A DNA stretch of 64,000 bases from Typhlomys cinereus (GCA_023101885.1 JALPQD010000625.1:825671-889670), one strand, 5' to 3'. Counted from the first letter of the stretch, positions 38,451-51,366 are shown. Numbers and translations are program-made. Notes: generated by a model not told the origin, from the sequence alone.

Positions 38451-41285
38451 GCCACTCTCATCATCATATACTTTAATCCACCTCGTGCTCTGCTTTGGCT
38501 TGGTTTACTTTGAATTGGTTTGGTTTGATCAACTGGAAGCTGTCAAGTGCTAGATATGTGATACAAAGATTATTGTACTACAGCATATGCTGTTGGTGCC
38601 CCACCCATATCTCCAAGACTCTAGCTTTTCCTATGCCAGTGGAATCCTATGACATGTGCTTCCCCACATGAACACTTTCTTTCATCCTGACAGTACACAC
38701 AAGTCAGAAATGCTAAGGGGGAACTAATACTCCTGATTGCATCTATCAGTCAGTAGTGAGGAAAATTCCAAGAGATGAAAGTCAAGGACTCAAGCATTCT
38801 GGCCTTTACATTTGATGTGCTTCCCACCACTCTCCAAGGTCCCTAGAACTAACGTGTTCATGAGTGTATTGGTAGTAGCTTCTTTCTTCTTCCCTTGTTT
38901 TCTCAGTCCCATACCACACCTGCCTAGAATCGCTTCTAAAACTGTCCCTCAAAACGTTGGGTGAGGGTCTACTCCTACTGGAAACTACTTAAATTTTTTC
39001 CTTGGGATTCTTTCCTAGGAGTCTGAGTGAGCATCCTCATTATGCCTACTTTCTGCCCAGGGTTTTTTTTTCCATGAGAAATCCCAAAGAGGGGCACCCT
39101 GTATGCTCTTGTCTCCTTTCCTACACCCTCATATGAAGAGCCCTGCTTTCAGCTCTTCAAAGTGCATATGTGATGAGACCAAAAGGTGGTACTGAAATTT
39201 CACTGTCCATCAGAATTGCATAGGATGAAATGTCAAAGTGCAGACTCCTTGATACTAACCCAGACTTGCAAATTAGGCTTTCTGGAGAGGAGCTTGAGTA
39301 CTTAAGTGACTCCACTGTTGAGTGACTTTTCCTGGGAAAGCATGAACAAATTTGTATTTGCCCCAGACAAGGCACTAATGGTACCAGATTAATTTCACCC
39401 AAGTCTAACTTGGTGAAGCAAAGGATATAATCAAGTCTTTTTACAGGAGCATGTGTAAGGGTTTATTTAGAGAATCATAAGCAACTTCAGTTAGACTACC
39501 AACAAAGTGGCCTTCCCATAGCAATTGTTAACCTCTTCCATATATTCCAGTAAGGGACTTGTTATCCAACTTGTGATACACCCTGTGAGTCTTATAATTC
39601 ATCCCTTCTCCACAAGGGATGGGCCCAATCTTATGTGGATCTTGTGTAGGTAATCACAGCTGCTTTGATTGTAAACTGGCAACAATCATGCTATACCCAG
39701 AGGACAGCATTCCATAATGTCCATATAGTATATACGTTGAAAAATGCTGTCTGAAAATATTCTCATAGCCCAGTCTCCAGGGAATGTAGATTGTGTTCCT
39801 CAGTACCCTCTGCAAGACACCTTTATATTCACATAAGAAATCCTGAAAATTCTATAACTCCTTATTCTCAAAATGGATTGCATATAACTAATGCCCAATT
39901 GATACTGTCATAGTAGGGCAGCACAAGACACCTAGGCAATGCTTTACACTGCCAAAGATAGATCCACTTCACTGACACTGGCCGATTTGTGCTCTCACCT
40001 CTTCCATAGCAACTGTCTCTCCTGTGGTGGAAACCCTGTAATAACTGCACGTGCTTGCATTTCCTTGTCCTAAATGTGAACACCCCCACACACACACTTC
40101 ATGTGCACCTTCACACTTGCATGTTCTCTTCCTAGTAACAGTTGCTGTGATGTGAATTCACAGGCCCATGCTAGGGAAGATGAGGAAGCTGTAATAGAAG
40201 AAGGTAAGTGTAGTCGGTTTATCTGCAGTTTACTGTCATTTTGCACCTGCAACTCAACCCCAACCAGCAGTTGCAAACCTCAGCTCCTTCCCTCAGATTC
40301 CCAGTGCTGTCCTACCCAGTGGCCCCAGCATTTCTCTGAACTCAAGCACTGTCTCTCTGTTCTTTTCAGCCCCTGGCCACAGGAAATCTTTCAGTTGAGG
40401 GACATGAAAGCAGGGGAGTTTTTATTCAGGAGGCTGCATGGGAGCTAGGTCTTGAAGGATAGATGTGATTTTTGCTGGGAGGTTTTAAGGTAAGTGACAT
40501 TGTAGTAATAGGGAGTAGGGAATATAACCAATACAGAGTAAGCACTGAACACTGTCTTAAGAGCTACAGGTACATTGTTGCATGGATATGTTCCTTCAAT
40601 TCCATGACATACATACTAATCATAGGCCCTGGTCCCAGGTAAGACTGCTGAAGCACAAAAAGTTTAAGTGTGTTGCAAAAAGTTATAAAGCAAAGTAAGG
40701 ACTCTAGTCAAACAATCTGTTGGCACTTTTGACTTTACTTGCTTTACTTGTTCAAAACCATCACCTTCTTGATTTTGCAAATGAAAAATTGACTCTATGG
40801 TGTTAAGTAACCTCACAAAACTTATAACTAGCAAATCCATGATTCTCTACCTTTAACAGATCCCCCATCTGTTACTATGTGGCCATTTGCATAGCTTCTC
40901 CAACTGATCACTTTGGTTGCAATTTCTTATATAACTCCTGACTACCTCACATAAAATGTTTGTAGTTGTCTCAAATAAAATTTCTTTAGTGTATAAACCC
41001 TGTAAAACAGCAAGACTCTCCTGAAATCAAGAGAAATGTTCCTCTTGATTACATCTTTCTTTATGTTCAAAATAGCATTCTATTTAAGTTACCTGTTTGT
41101 CAGGTTCCCATTTATAAAAACCACAGGAAAAAAATCTGTAGACCTCTAGTTGCAGGCAAAGTACTTTCTATCTATAGCAGACAGAAAGTTATGAGTTAAT
41201 CATTCTCTCCTCAGTTGTACTTTGTTCATATTTCTGTTCTCGCACTTCTCCCACTGGGTTATAATCGTCTGTTAATTTGGCTGTC
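38451..41285. other. Intron, mostly unique
   Basis: About 2.8 kb with no clear repeat. A MIR-like piece may lie near 40530-40720. The 115-codon open frame at 40101-40448 has no support. Confidence 0.4.
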
Positions 41286-41289
41286 TTTC

Positions 41290-41412
41290 CCACTCAAATG
41301 TGACATCCTCCAGACTAGGGAGCAGGTTTATGTGACCTCTGTCTCCCCAAGGTCTAGCTCCAGAATTGGCACAGAGCAGGGTACTCAACAAATGTTCATT
41401 AAAAGAAGAGGC
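41290..41412 (+). mobile_element. L2 LINE 3' fragment
   Basis: 'tgacatcctccagactaggg', 'agcaggtttatgtgacctct' and 'ggcacagagcagggtactca' then 'acaaatgttcatt' show the standard L2 3' terminus. Confidence 0.7.
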
Positions 41413-42284
41413 AAATGAAATGTGGTTGAAAGAGGCAGTCCTTCCATCCACTTGGGAATACAATCCTTATTTAGTATGCTAAAAAAACAGATATTAACAA
41501 AAAGGTAACATTACTGATCTGTAGTGTTGGCTGATTTCTGTGTCAATATTCCCACCTTTGCTGTTTTTAAGCTACCCTTAGTTTGTTAACTGACTCTGAA
41601 ACTCTTGAATATTTAACAAGAGGCTTTCAGGAGTGCTTAGCTGAAAAACATCAATTCCGCCTAGTGTGCTTGCATTGTTTGCATATCGGTGTGATCACAA
41701 AGGTGGATGAACTTGCAAAGAGAAAAGACAGTGCCAAATTCAAATAACAGTAGTAAAAGACCGAAGGAAGCATTTGTGAATTGGAATTGTACATTGTGCC
41801 ACCCATAAACTAAGCCTCAGTCATTTTTCATCCATTTGAAAATTGAGATTCACTTACATCACATGGCTTTCTGAAAAGGTAGGAAGCTGCCAACTAAGCA
41901 ATTATCCTGAAAAATCAAAGACCCCCCAAACACATTGGGTTTCTGAGAGATTTTTACTTTTACTTGAAAATACAAACATGGTCATATGCTTCAGCACTCA
42001 AAAACTCTCACAGTTTGACATGTCTAATACTGGAAACATTACATAGACAGAAATGGCATTCACAGAGGCAGTTAGGAAGTTCAGAAAGAGACTGTTTTCC
42101 ATATCCACATGTGTTGCTCTCTTTCCTCTCCTAGCATGGAGGCTTCATCATCCTGAGCTGTTCCTGGGTCAACAGTACTATGCTCTGCCATTCATGCTTC
42201 AACATTCCACACAATAATGCATCTGATAAGTGAATAACAAGATTTGAATATTGAACCACACAACTTCAAGGATAATAGTTTCCT
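41413..42284. other. Intron, unique
   Basis: No repeat recognised. 41520-41760 looks single-copy and could be checked for conservation. Confidence 0.4.
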
Positions 42285-42930
42285 TTATAAAATTATTTTT
42301 TATTTTTCTAGATTTACAAACATAATGAGTGGTTGTCCCTGCCTTCTTCCCCCGCCCTCTGCTACCTTCCCCTCCCTTCACAAATCCATTCCTCTCCCTC
42401 CTACCCTCCTGTCTGTTTGCTTGCATGGACCCCAGGGTTCCCTTTGGATTGTCTGCTCTGGTATGGGCTCAGGCCTCAGTGGCAGATTAAATGGCCCTTC
42501 CTTGGGTATATCTATTGATGGGGCACTCTCCTTCACCTGTTTAGACCTAGCATGGAAGGTTCCACCTGCATGTAATTATTTCTCCTGAGTTCCTTACTGG
42601 TCTATGGGGGAATGTTGATATCTCAGTCATAGTGAAGGTCTGGTTAGGATAAGTCTCACTGTGGTAAATTTACTGGATGTAGTAGCTCTGTCTTAAGTAG
42701 AATATCCTGTCCAGCAGTGAACCTCCCTACCTTTATGCTCTTATAATTCAACCATCCCCTCTTTGGCAAGATCCCCTGAGTCTTAGGATGGGGAAAGATT
42801 CGGTTGACCTGATTCCGGCTAAGCGTTTTAGGGTTGCCAGTACTCTGAACTCTGGTTAGATGCCTATTTCACTGCTCTTCCATTGTAGTAGCTACATCTT
42901 GTTTGGGTATTGAGATCTTTTTGTAGTTCT
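42285..42930 (-). mobile_element. L1 3'UTR fragment (older family)
   Basis: Starts T-rich ('attattttttatttttctag'), pyrimidine-rich, collinear with 25755-26330 and with the reverse of 33060-33765. Confidence 0.78.
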
Positions 42931-43132
42931 TTCTATTATTTAGCCTTAAGTGAGTATTTATCCATTTGAAGCTTTATGGATGACTCAGATCACATTTATG
43001 AAGAATTTTATACCCATGCAAGCTTAAATGGTATAAAGAGCCATTTTGGATGTGGCACTAAAGCTATTCATCATAATGGATACATAAATATGAGAAGATA
43101 CAACTCTTAGGCCAATGAAAGCATTTCTGTTT

Positions 43133-43489
43133 TTTTCCCCCACATTTTATTTTTTCCTAATCTTATAAACTCAATAGGTACCCCTATCCTCTCCTTCCCC
43201 CTCCCTTCCCCCGTCATCTCCCATTGCCCTCTTCCCCTTTTCCCCCTTCTTTTCCCCCTCCATCCCTTCCCATCTCCCAGTACCTCCCCCTTCCTCCCTC
43301 TCATCCCTGGAGCATCCTTTTGTGTGAATGCCAAACCTCCCTCTACCCTAGTGAGGGTTCAGGACTCAATAGCATAGCCCAGAGCCCCTTCTTGGGCTCC
43401 CTGTTAGTATGGGAACTCTATTATGACTGTTTAATCCCTTGCCTCTAAGGATCCTACTGCCTGGAGCCTTCTCCCCTATGATCCAAAAC
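43133..43489 (-). mobile_element. L1 3' end (intermediate family), TSD-flanked
   Basis: Minus-strand L1 3'UTR; the + strand is extremely pyrimidine-rich (43190-43300). It matches the reverse of 43839-44192 and 53700-54030. The short duplication CATTTCTGTTT lies at 43122-43132 and 43490-43500. Confidence 0.83.
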
Positions 43490-43838
43490 CATTTCTGTTT
43501 TATCTTATCCTCTTCAAGTCTTTGTGATTGAAAATAACATATATTTAATAAACTATGCAACCTTATGCTAGATATTGACATTCCATTTTTTTAAATCCAT
43601 GCAGTAAGGCTACTTATATTCCCAGGCTTGTTACTCAGCACCCATATAGCCCTTCTGGAGAGTCTTTATCAGAAATTCACAAATTAGAATATGAGCATAA
43701 ATGATCATACAAGATAGGGACAGAAAAATCTTGATTTGATATTTAGAATAAAGTTGTGCATGTTCAAACTAAAGTTTCTGTAAATAAAGCTATGAGACTC
43801 TGAAAAAAGCCAATGAATATGTTAAGAACATGTCATTT

Positions 43839-44192
43839 TTGTCAACAACCCCCCAAAGTCTAGCATGGATCACAGGCACTAGGATCCTTAGAGACAAAGG
43901 ATTAACAATCATGACAGTGTTCCTGTACTAAAGGGGAGCCCAAGAAAGGGCCCTGGGCTATGTCACTGAGTCCTTACACCTCACTACAGTGGAGAACTCA
44001 GAGGGAGGTTTGGCATTCACACAAAAGGATGCTCCAGGGAATGGGAGAGGGAAGGGGAAGGCACTGGAAGAAGGGAAGGGAGGGGGATAAAAGGAAGGGG
44101 AAAAGAGGGGGAGGGTGTAAGGGGAACTGGGGAAGAGTGAAAGAAAGTAGATGATTGGGATACCTATTGAGTTTGTAAGATTGGGGGAAAAA
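43839..44192 (+). mobile_element. L1 3' end (intermediate family) with TSD
   Basis: Contains 'aagtctagcatggatcacag', 'ttggcattcacacaaaagga' and a purine-rich tract (44040-44130). Perfect target duplications AAGAACATGTCATTT lie at 43824-43838 and 44193-44207. Confidence 0.92.
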
Positions 44193-44224
44193 AAGAACAT
44201 GTCATTTAAAATCCATAGTCAAAA

Positions 44225-44375
44225 AATGACAGGTATAGGTGGCTCATGCCAGTAATGTCAGCACTTGGGAGGCAAAAGGCAGGGTACTCATCACAAGTAC
44301 AAGGCCAGTAAGGACTACATAGTAATTGTTAGGCCAACCAGGGATACACAGTAAGATTCTGTCTCAAAAAAACAC
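44225..44375 (+). mobile_element. B1 SINE
   Basis: 'aggtggctcatgccagtaat', 'gtcagcacttgggaggc' and 'gattctgtctcaaaaaaac' are typical of B1. Confidence 0.85.
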
Positions 44376-44505
44376 TGGGATCCATAGAAGTAGACAGGCA
44401 GAAGAGTGTGATTAATGGAGGGATTGGAGAGAGTGATGATGGAGGGAAGCAGGGATAAGCACTCTATATGCTTGTAAAAGTAGAAAAAAATAAAAAAAAA
44501 CACAA
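44376..44505 (+). mobile_element. L1 3' terminus fragment (older family)
   Basis: 'gaagtagacaggcagaagag' and 'gcagggataagcactctata' match the last 130 bases of the L1 at 33060, with an A-rich tail. Confidence 0.75.
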
Positions 44506-46170
44506 AAACATAACAATTAATTAATTAATAATGGAAAAAATATACCATCTAAAGTAAAATTACAATTTCATTTGGAGTAATAGACAATACAAAATCCAAA
44601 CCAAATATGTCATATGCATAGCCATATTGAGGGAGAAACTAATTTTCTTTTGCTGTACTACTCCAGATTACACATTAAAATCATGCCCACCTGTCTTCTG
44701 GAAAAATCGCTACAATATTTCCCCCGTGTAAACAGAGTGCTGTAACAGGTCTTTCAGACTGAGTACTTCAAGAAAAGGTATGATACCATAGCAAGATATA
44801 GCATCATTATATAGAAAATTGGCTGGTAGTAGGGCTCAGGCATAAAAAGTGTTTGATACCTGCCAAAAACCAAGAATTCCAACTAATGAAAGCCATAGGG
44901 CTTTCTGAATACACTAATGGCACCTCCCCAGGCCTGCTGTTCAACATCCATAGAATCCTTCAAGTAGGTCTTTGCAGGAAATGAGTGTGCATAATGGCAT
45001 AGATAGTCTCCAACTGCATTCATCCCCTAAATGAATGCATACAGTCATACTTACTGAAGTACTTTTATGGCTATTGTTACTTTGGACATGTGGTGAAACT
45101 TAAGTAAAGAAGTGAGTACTTATCAGGAAAAATAATAATCAACATCTCACCAGGAAAGGGGAAAGATCTCAAGAAGCTCCACACCTCCTTGAGAGATTCA
45201 TGAGAACTAATACTTATTGATATGAAAAGGAAGATGCTATCTCCAATAGTATAAGCACTGATCTATGACACTTGCTGACGCATGAATCCCGACAGGCATA
45301 TGACATCAAAGACAAAGTAGATGAAACGCAATGAGCTGCACAAAGGAAAAGACCTGAAAACAGAACGGAGTGTGACGGAGGAGATGAAGAGTTGTCAGGG
45401 GAAAAGAAGGAGAGATGGGAATGGGGATTAATGGAAGAGAAGAAAAAGAATTTTTTTAAAGTAAAAATTGTCCTTGACTTCTGTTTTGAATGCTTTAAAA
45501 ATTATCTCTTTATGGAAAAGAATTCAAGAAAGACAATAAAAATGTATTGAAGACTGAAAAAAAAGAAAAATAATTATAATACTGTGATATGCTAGAAAGA
45601 CACAATCATTCAGTGTATGCAGTGGAATTTGAGAAATGTTTTATAGTTAAGACAATAAGGTTTACCCACAAAGGCCAACATACATTTAAATTGCTCCTTA
45701 TCACTAAGCCCTTTAGCTTACTCTTATTTTTGCAGACCCTGAGCCTCTCTTGCCATTTATTATTAAAATTCCCACGAATTCCATTCAGTTATGGTAAATG
45801 CAGCACTAAAGTCTAGGAAGTAAAACTTCCCCAAAACATGTTCTTTTGTAACATCCTTATCTGCTGGCCCTCATATGTCAGCATTTTACTTGCCTTGCTC
45901 AATTACCTTCTCTCTGCACAAGTTTCCCTGTAGAGAGCATAAGCATTGATGAGATTCCTCTGTTATACTTTCATTTCCCTTGTCGATGAAAAACTTCAGC
46001 CTTTCTCTGTCTGCACCACTCCTGCCCTTGCTGCCACTGAGCCAACTTTGGTGTGGGAGATTGCTCTTCTCTGACTGATTAATCCAATATATTTATTCAA
46101 GTAAGATGACTGAAGCACAAAGCACTGTGATCTAGACAGCAGAGAGCAAGTGTGTACAGACCAAAATTAT
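44506..46170. other. Intron, no clear feature
   Basis: 45270-45560 is purine-rich and ends in A-rich sequence with AATAAA, possibly an old LINE 3' end. The rest is unique-looking. Confidence 0.35.
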
Positions 46171-46189
46171 TCAAAAATAACTCTAATGG

Positions 46190-46414
46190 GGGCTGGAGAC
46201 GTGGCTCAGGGGTTAAACCTCCACCTTGCAGGCGGAAGGTCCTGAGTTCGGATCCCAGATCCCACGTATAGACGCCAGGCGGAAGCGAGCGGCCTGCGCT
46301 TCTGGTCCTGGTAGGGCGGAGCCTGTGAATCCCGGGGCGGAAGGAGGTGGAGGCGTCCATGGGGGTTCCCGAATTCGTCCGTGGTTCTACACATACACAG
46401 ACACACACACACAG

Positions 46415-46451
<37 letters not shown>

Positions 46452-46502
46452 CACGCACATGCGCACAGTTGAATAAATAAAAAAAATTTAAAAAAAAGTA
46501 CA
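46190..46502 (+). mobile_element. Young lineage-specific SINE with perfect TSD
   Basis: Full-length and CpG-rich: 'ggctggagacgtggctcagg', 'ggtcctgagttcggatccca', 'cggcctgcgcttctggtcct' and 'gggcggagcctgtgaatccc'. A (CA)n(CG)n tract and a GTTGAATAAATAAAAAA tail follow. Perfect 19-base target duplications TCAAAAATAACTCTAATGG lie at 46171-46189 and 46503-46521. It is the best reference copy of this SINE family in the window. Confidence 0.94.
46392..46465 (+). repeat. (CA)n(CG)n tract in SINE tail
   Basis: Alternating purine-pyrimidine run whose core at 46430-46444 is pure CG/GC, flanked by CA repeats. Confidence 0.95.
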
Positions 46503-46521
46503 TCAAAAATAACTCTAATGG

Positions 46522-48806
46522 AATTGACTTTTGATTGGGTTTACTAAGAAACAATTCAGTTGCTTGGGATCTTCATTTAAGAAGATGGAACACCTGTGAT
46601 CATACTGAAACCTTCTTCTGTGATATGCTGGAAGACTGATTTCTGCAAGCATACCATTTATTCAGCTCCCTCACACAGATGAAACTATAGAGTGTCATAG
46701 GAAAACAATACTTTTTTTTCCATTTAAGAGAGCAGAAATGGGAAAGCAGGACTGAGAAATGTCTTCTCTTTGAACATACAGACGAATGCTGTCTAATAGC
46801 TTTTTCTTAAAGAGAAAATATTAACCATACAATGCAGGCAAACAACCAGGTAAATGAGACCAGAAATCCTATATAAACACACCCTTCTCTCCCTACCTCC
46901 ACTCTGCCACCATACCACACATTGAAGAGAATTGAAGAGAAACAAATTGAGGTGAACATCAAGGCATGTTCTGTACTCAACGCAAGATCAATCTTTATAC
47001 ATAGATCCTTTTCTGACACTTATGCAGCAAATCCAAACATGGAGATACTTAGGTCTGCAAATAACCTAATCTGCATACCAGATGGATCTGAAGAGGGGAG
47101 GGGACATACACATTTCTTCGCACACATATTTTTTCCCTAAAATGTGAGCATAGAAAAACAGATGCTTTTGCCTCCCAAAGAATCTGTGGGCCTCTCTCAA
47201 GTAGTCTTGTGGTTGCAATTTCATTTTAAATTTCTAAAATTATGAGCATGTCTAGATTAAACATTAAACTGGGAAAGGATGGATCTCTTCAGAGAGAAAA
47301 CCAACTGCATATTTTTATAAATTATTTTTAACTACTCAGAAATACTCAGCCCTGAGTTTCACAGGGAACTGGACGAAGGGGGTTTATTAAGGGGAAATCT
47401 CCCCCAAATGAGTAAGTTATAATTCACTGACTTCCTTGACAGAAAATTTAACACTGTGTGGATGGCTCTATGCATTAGTACCTAAAAGCTCTTTCTTCTG
47501 CAAAGGGAGCTCTGCTCAGTGAATGAGGATTGTGGCATCCTGACCTCCCTTGAGATGCTGTATGTAAAGATAAAAATAAATTTCCCTAAAACAGTGAATT
47601 TTATCTTTATCTCACACATTTCCTTTTATTACCTTTATCCTGTCTGCTATCATAGCAAGCCATCTATCATTTCAAACAAATCTTGCAGTGGCAAAGTGAA
47701 TACAGAACATGGAGTTGAGAATTTGGTATTTCTTTGTTAAATGTCACAGTTGAGTGTAAAAACAGCTTTTTAATCCTTGAAGTTCTGCAACTAATTCAGA
47801 AAGAGCTATTATAATTATTGTAAAAGCAAAGTTAAATATTCTCTTGGTTACCAGAGTCATTAAATAACTGAGGGTACAATTTATGCCTCATTCGTCTACA
47901 ACAGATGGAGAGAATAAAGATTTAGAATTAACTGAACAAGAACTGTTCCTATTAGCTATATACTTCTTTTGTGCAATGCCTTATATTCAATCTTTCTATG
48001 CCTCCCTATTTTCACAACCCTGTACCAAAAAAAAAAAAAAAATTCAAAAGGAAGAGCCAAGATCAAAATCCAATGCTTTTTACATTGACACCTCACTTAG
48101 CCCACATTAGTAGGATTACAGCTGTTCCACATAAGTAAGATTTCAAGGTAAGTGAAACACTCTCTCAGTGTTGGGAGAACATTTCTGATAGAAACCTTCC
48201 CTAAAATTTATCACATGTCTCCAGGCTTTTCAGCAAACTGTAGCCTGATGACTCAGGCTCTCTTGACAAACATCTATGATTATACTGTGCGTAGTACATT
48301 GTTGTCTGCTTCTTTTGTTGTTTTTTCCTTCGCCTCTAAGTCAGTCTGTCACTTCCTCTGGTACTAATGTACCTCTTCCTGATATTATTACCTGCCTCTA
48401 TACACACCCCTTCCAGTTTGCAGCATTTAATTTACTGCAAACTGGAAAACCAAGATTGGTAAGAACTGTATGTTAAATGAGAGTTAAGAAGACACTGAAA
48501 GCAAGGATGAGGAATTAATTACAGGCTTCTATGCAGCAGCTTTGTGACATCTCAATGTTCCTATCTTTAGATAACTTTCCCATCTCCTCCAGCTTAAGGC
48601 TAACACTTGAAAGGGTGATCTTCTGAGAAAGCTACCTTGCAAGAAGGCTAGGCATGGACTTTAGCAGATATGCAAACACTTTCCAGCTGTCTTGAACCTG
48701 AAAATGTAATGTCTGAATGAATGACCCCTTCCCACAGTGATGCAATATCACATGCTTCATTGTGCACTTCTCAAACGTGGCTGTAGATCTCCCCCAGTTT
48801 GATTGT
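46522..48806. other. Intron, mostly unique
   Basis: No repeat recognised over about 2.3 kb apart from a short poly(A) at 48028-48042. It contains the perfect hairpin at 48411-48447. Confidence 0.4.
48411..48447. other. Perfect 13-base inverted repeat
   Basis: TTCCAGTTTGCAG (48411-48423) and CTGCAAACTGGAA (48435-48447) are exact reverse complements around an 11-base loop. No recognised repeat covers it. Confidence 0.9.
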
Positions 48807-48821
48807 AGAATAGTGGTTGTG

Positions 48822-49394
48822 CAAACCATAATCCAGAACTTCAGAGACTCTATATCAACCACTTAAAACTAGGCCAGCCTAATCTCTTCCCATCCTGAAG
48901 CTCAGGGAAATTTGCAGAAGAGGGGGCGGTAAGATTGTAAGAGCACAAGGATGGGAAAAGCAAGGATGTGCAAGATACTTCACCTAAGTTAGGGCCGAAG
49001 CAATCATAATTGGACTTTGCATGTCCTGCGCAATGTCCAACACACTATTGACCCCACAAAGTCTAGCATTTGCTAAAGGCACCAAGATCCTTGGAGGCAA
49101 GGGATTGACAGCCACGGTAGTGTTCCTATGTTTAAGGGGAACACAGGAAAGGGTTCAGGGAAATGCCACTGGGTCCTTGTACATCATCGGAGAGGAGGGC
49201 CCAGAGGAGAGTCAGGCATGCACATTAAAGGATTCTCCGGGGATTGGGGGGAGGAGGCACTGGGGGATGGGGAGAGAGGGGTGAGGGGAGGGGGAGCAGG
49301 GGGGTCGGGGGTGGGGAGGAGGAGGGAGGGAGGGAACCGGTGTACCTATTAAGTTTGTATGAGCGGAAATAATAATAAACATGTTAAAAAAAAA
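48822..49394 (+). mobile_element. L1 3' end (young family) with perfect TSD
   Basis: 5'-truncated L1 3'UTR beginning 'caaaccataatccagaactt', collinear with 11906-12470. It has a guanine-rich tract at 49240-49337 and poly(A). Perfect 15-base target duplications AGAATAGTGGTTGTG lie at 48807-48821 and 49395-49409. Confidence 0.94.
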
Positions 49395-49414
49395 AGAATA
49401 GTGGTTGTGGTGTC

Positions 49415-49560
49415 AAGAGCTGTATTACAGATAAGGAAATAGAGAATGAGAAAAGTTGAGCAGTTTACCTACAGTTAGGAAGTGAGTAAATGACAAGATC
49501 CAGCACCTGGGTTCCCATTCACTGCTCTTCCCATGACAGTACCATTATCTATTCTTCCTT
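49415..49560 (-). mobile_element. MIR SINE, minus strand
   Basis: 'attacagataaggaaataga', 'gttaggaagtgagtaaatg' and 'cacctgggttcccattcact' on + are the reverse MIR core. The L1 at 48822 inserted at its edge. Confidence 0.65.
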
Positions 49561-49978
49561 CCTGTCTTCCTCTTAGTGCAAAAGCACACTAAAGTAAGCC
49601 CCTAGCGAAAAAGACTCCCTTAGTTTTTCTCTAAGCTTATCACGTGTTCTTAGGAATATTGCTCATTTTTTTCTGGCAGAACTCAAAACCCTCTAACTTT
49701 ATTATGTTGAGGATTGTCAGTGAATTAAAATTCAACAAATGTATGGTCCCAACTTGCCACTGAAAGTTAACAAATGTCACAAGCAGACACTGAAGAATAT
49801 ATCCCAGAAGACACCTAACAGCTCATTTTGTGTCATGGCAGCATGAGAAATCGCCTCCTCAAGACATTCATTAACCTTTCATTTCCTTCATAAACAATCA
49901 GTCAGAAATGTGGCTCATATTTTAAATTAATCAAAAACAGCTCTTTCATGCTCTCTCGTATCCTTTCTCCTCTCCTGT

Positions 49979-49979
<1 letters not shown>

Positions 49980-50036
<57 letters not shown>
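49980..50036 (+). repeat. (CT)n(CA)n microsatellite
   Basis: About 20 CT units followed directly by about 8 CA units. Confidence 0.95.
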
Positions 50037-50537
50037 CATTTGAAATGATATGAGTACATCATAATACCAGAATACTAAGCATGATTTCCAAAGATACTGT
50101 TGCACTACTTTGGAACAACTTAAATCTTGTCTCCTCCATATCCCTCACTGCCTGTTGTACACCTTAGATTGTCTTCCTCCTCTGCAAAAAATCAAAACAA
50201 TTACTGGCATTTGATATTTAACATGTACAAATGCCCTCAACTTCTAATAGGGTTACAGCCTAATAAAATCATTGTAAATTGAAAATATCATTGAGTCAAG
50301 TGCAGATAATAAATCTAAAATATCTCCAGTCCTAGCTTTGACTAACATACCTTCAGCATGCTAAAACACGTACAGCAACCTGCAATCAGGCAAAAAAATC
50401 ACCCAATCCAAAGCCCATGTTTATAATACACAGTTGAATGGTCCATGTAATTTGCTCAATTCTGTACTGAAATCAAAAAATAGACATATATGCATTCACC
50501 ATTAACATATAATCAGCATGGATTAAAGTACTTTTTC

Positions 50538-50615
50538 TGGACTGAGAATGTGGCTCATTTCTGAGGTACCTACTATGCACAAGGCCCTGGATTCCATCCC
50601 CAATACTACAAAATA
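50538..50615 (+). mobile_element. ID-type SINE
   Basis: 'ggactgagaatgtggctcat' and 'aaggccctggattccatccc' followed by 'caatactacaaaataaa' are an ID head and tail, diverged. Confidence 0.65.
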
Positions 50616-51079
50616 AAGTTCTATCTCTTCTGCATGTGCACAATTCTGGTACGACCATAAAGCTAGAAATATCATAGAAGGTCATCATATTTAGAAACCA
50701 TGTGACATAGAGTCATTCTGAGGGGATTTTTTTCTAGAGTATTCTCCCATCTGCCACATCTACCCAAATATGTAGATGCTTTCTTTCCTTTATAGAATGA
50801 TATACTATTTGTAAAACAAAAAACTATGCATATATATGTTCTTATATACCTCTAAGAATAGCTAGAGTACTTATAATAAATAACTTTGCATAGACATTAT
50901 GCAAGGAATTGTTATATTATACTGAATTTCTTAAGGGAATAATAACAAAAAACAGGCTAGACATGTGCAATATGAAATGGTTTTTCAAATTTTTCTAATA
51001 GTTTCCACACAGAATTGTTTGACTAAGTAGACACAGAATCCACAGATATGGAAGTTCAAATGCCCTGCCAAGGTATTTC
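50616..51079. other. Intron, no feature recognised
   Basis: AT-rich unique-looking sequence. Confidence 0.4.
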
Positions 51080-51250
51080 CACAAGAAGAGAGATCCCGGT
51101 TCTAATTCTAGTTTTACAAGTTCCTAGCTATGTGGCCTCAGACAAATGATATAAACTCTATTGGGGGTATAATTCCTCATCTGCAAATTGAGACTAAATT
51201 GCTTCAGGAATTAGGTACATACATAGTCTACAGTACAAAGCCTAGCGTTG
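51080..51250 (+). mobile_element. MIR SINE
   Basis: 'cggttctaattctagtttta', 'cctagctatgtggcctcaga' and 'cctcatctgcaaattgagac' match the MIR plus-strand layout. Confidence 0.7.
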
Positions 51251-51261
51251 TCTTTTTAATA

Positions 51262-51273
51262 TATTATTTATTG

Positions 51274-51304
<31 letters not shown>

Positions 51305-51366
51305 CAGAAGGCACTGTGTGTCCCTGTGGAGCAACAAGGGTGACTTCAGGAATCATTCTGGATTAA
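51262..51366 (-). mobile_element. 5'-truncated lineage SINE, minus strand
   Basis: Only the 3' part is present: AATAAATAA-type tail in reverse, (GT)n on + (51279-51304), then 'cagaaggcactgtgtgtccc' and 'gggtgacttcaggaatcatt', the reverse of 'tgattcctgatgtcaccctt'-type sequence found at 5280. Confidence 0.7.

Noticed and set aside
40101..40448. 115-codon open frame with many cysteines near a 'gaaggtaagtg' donor-like site at 40200
   Set aside because: No acceptor and frame combination gives a GluA3-like or other recognisable peptide, and the GluA3 sequence is complete across the intron without it.
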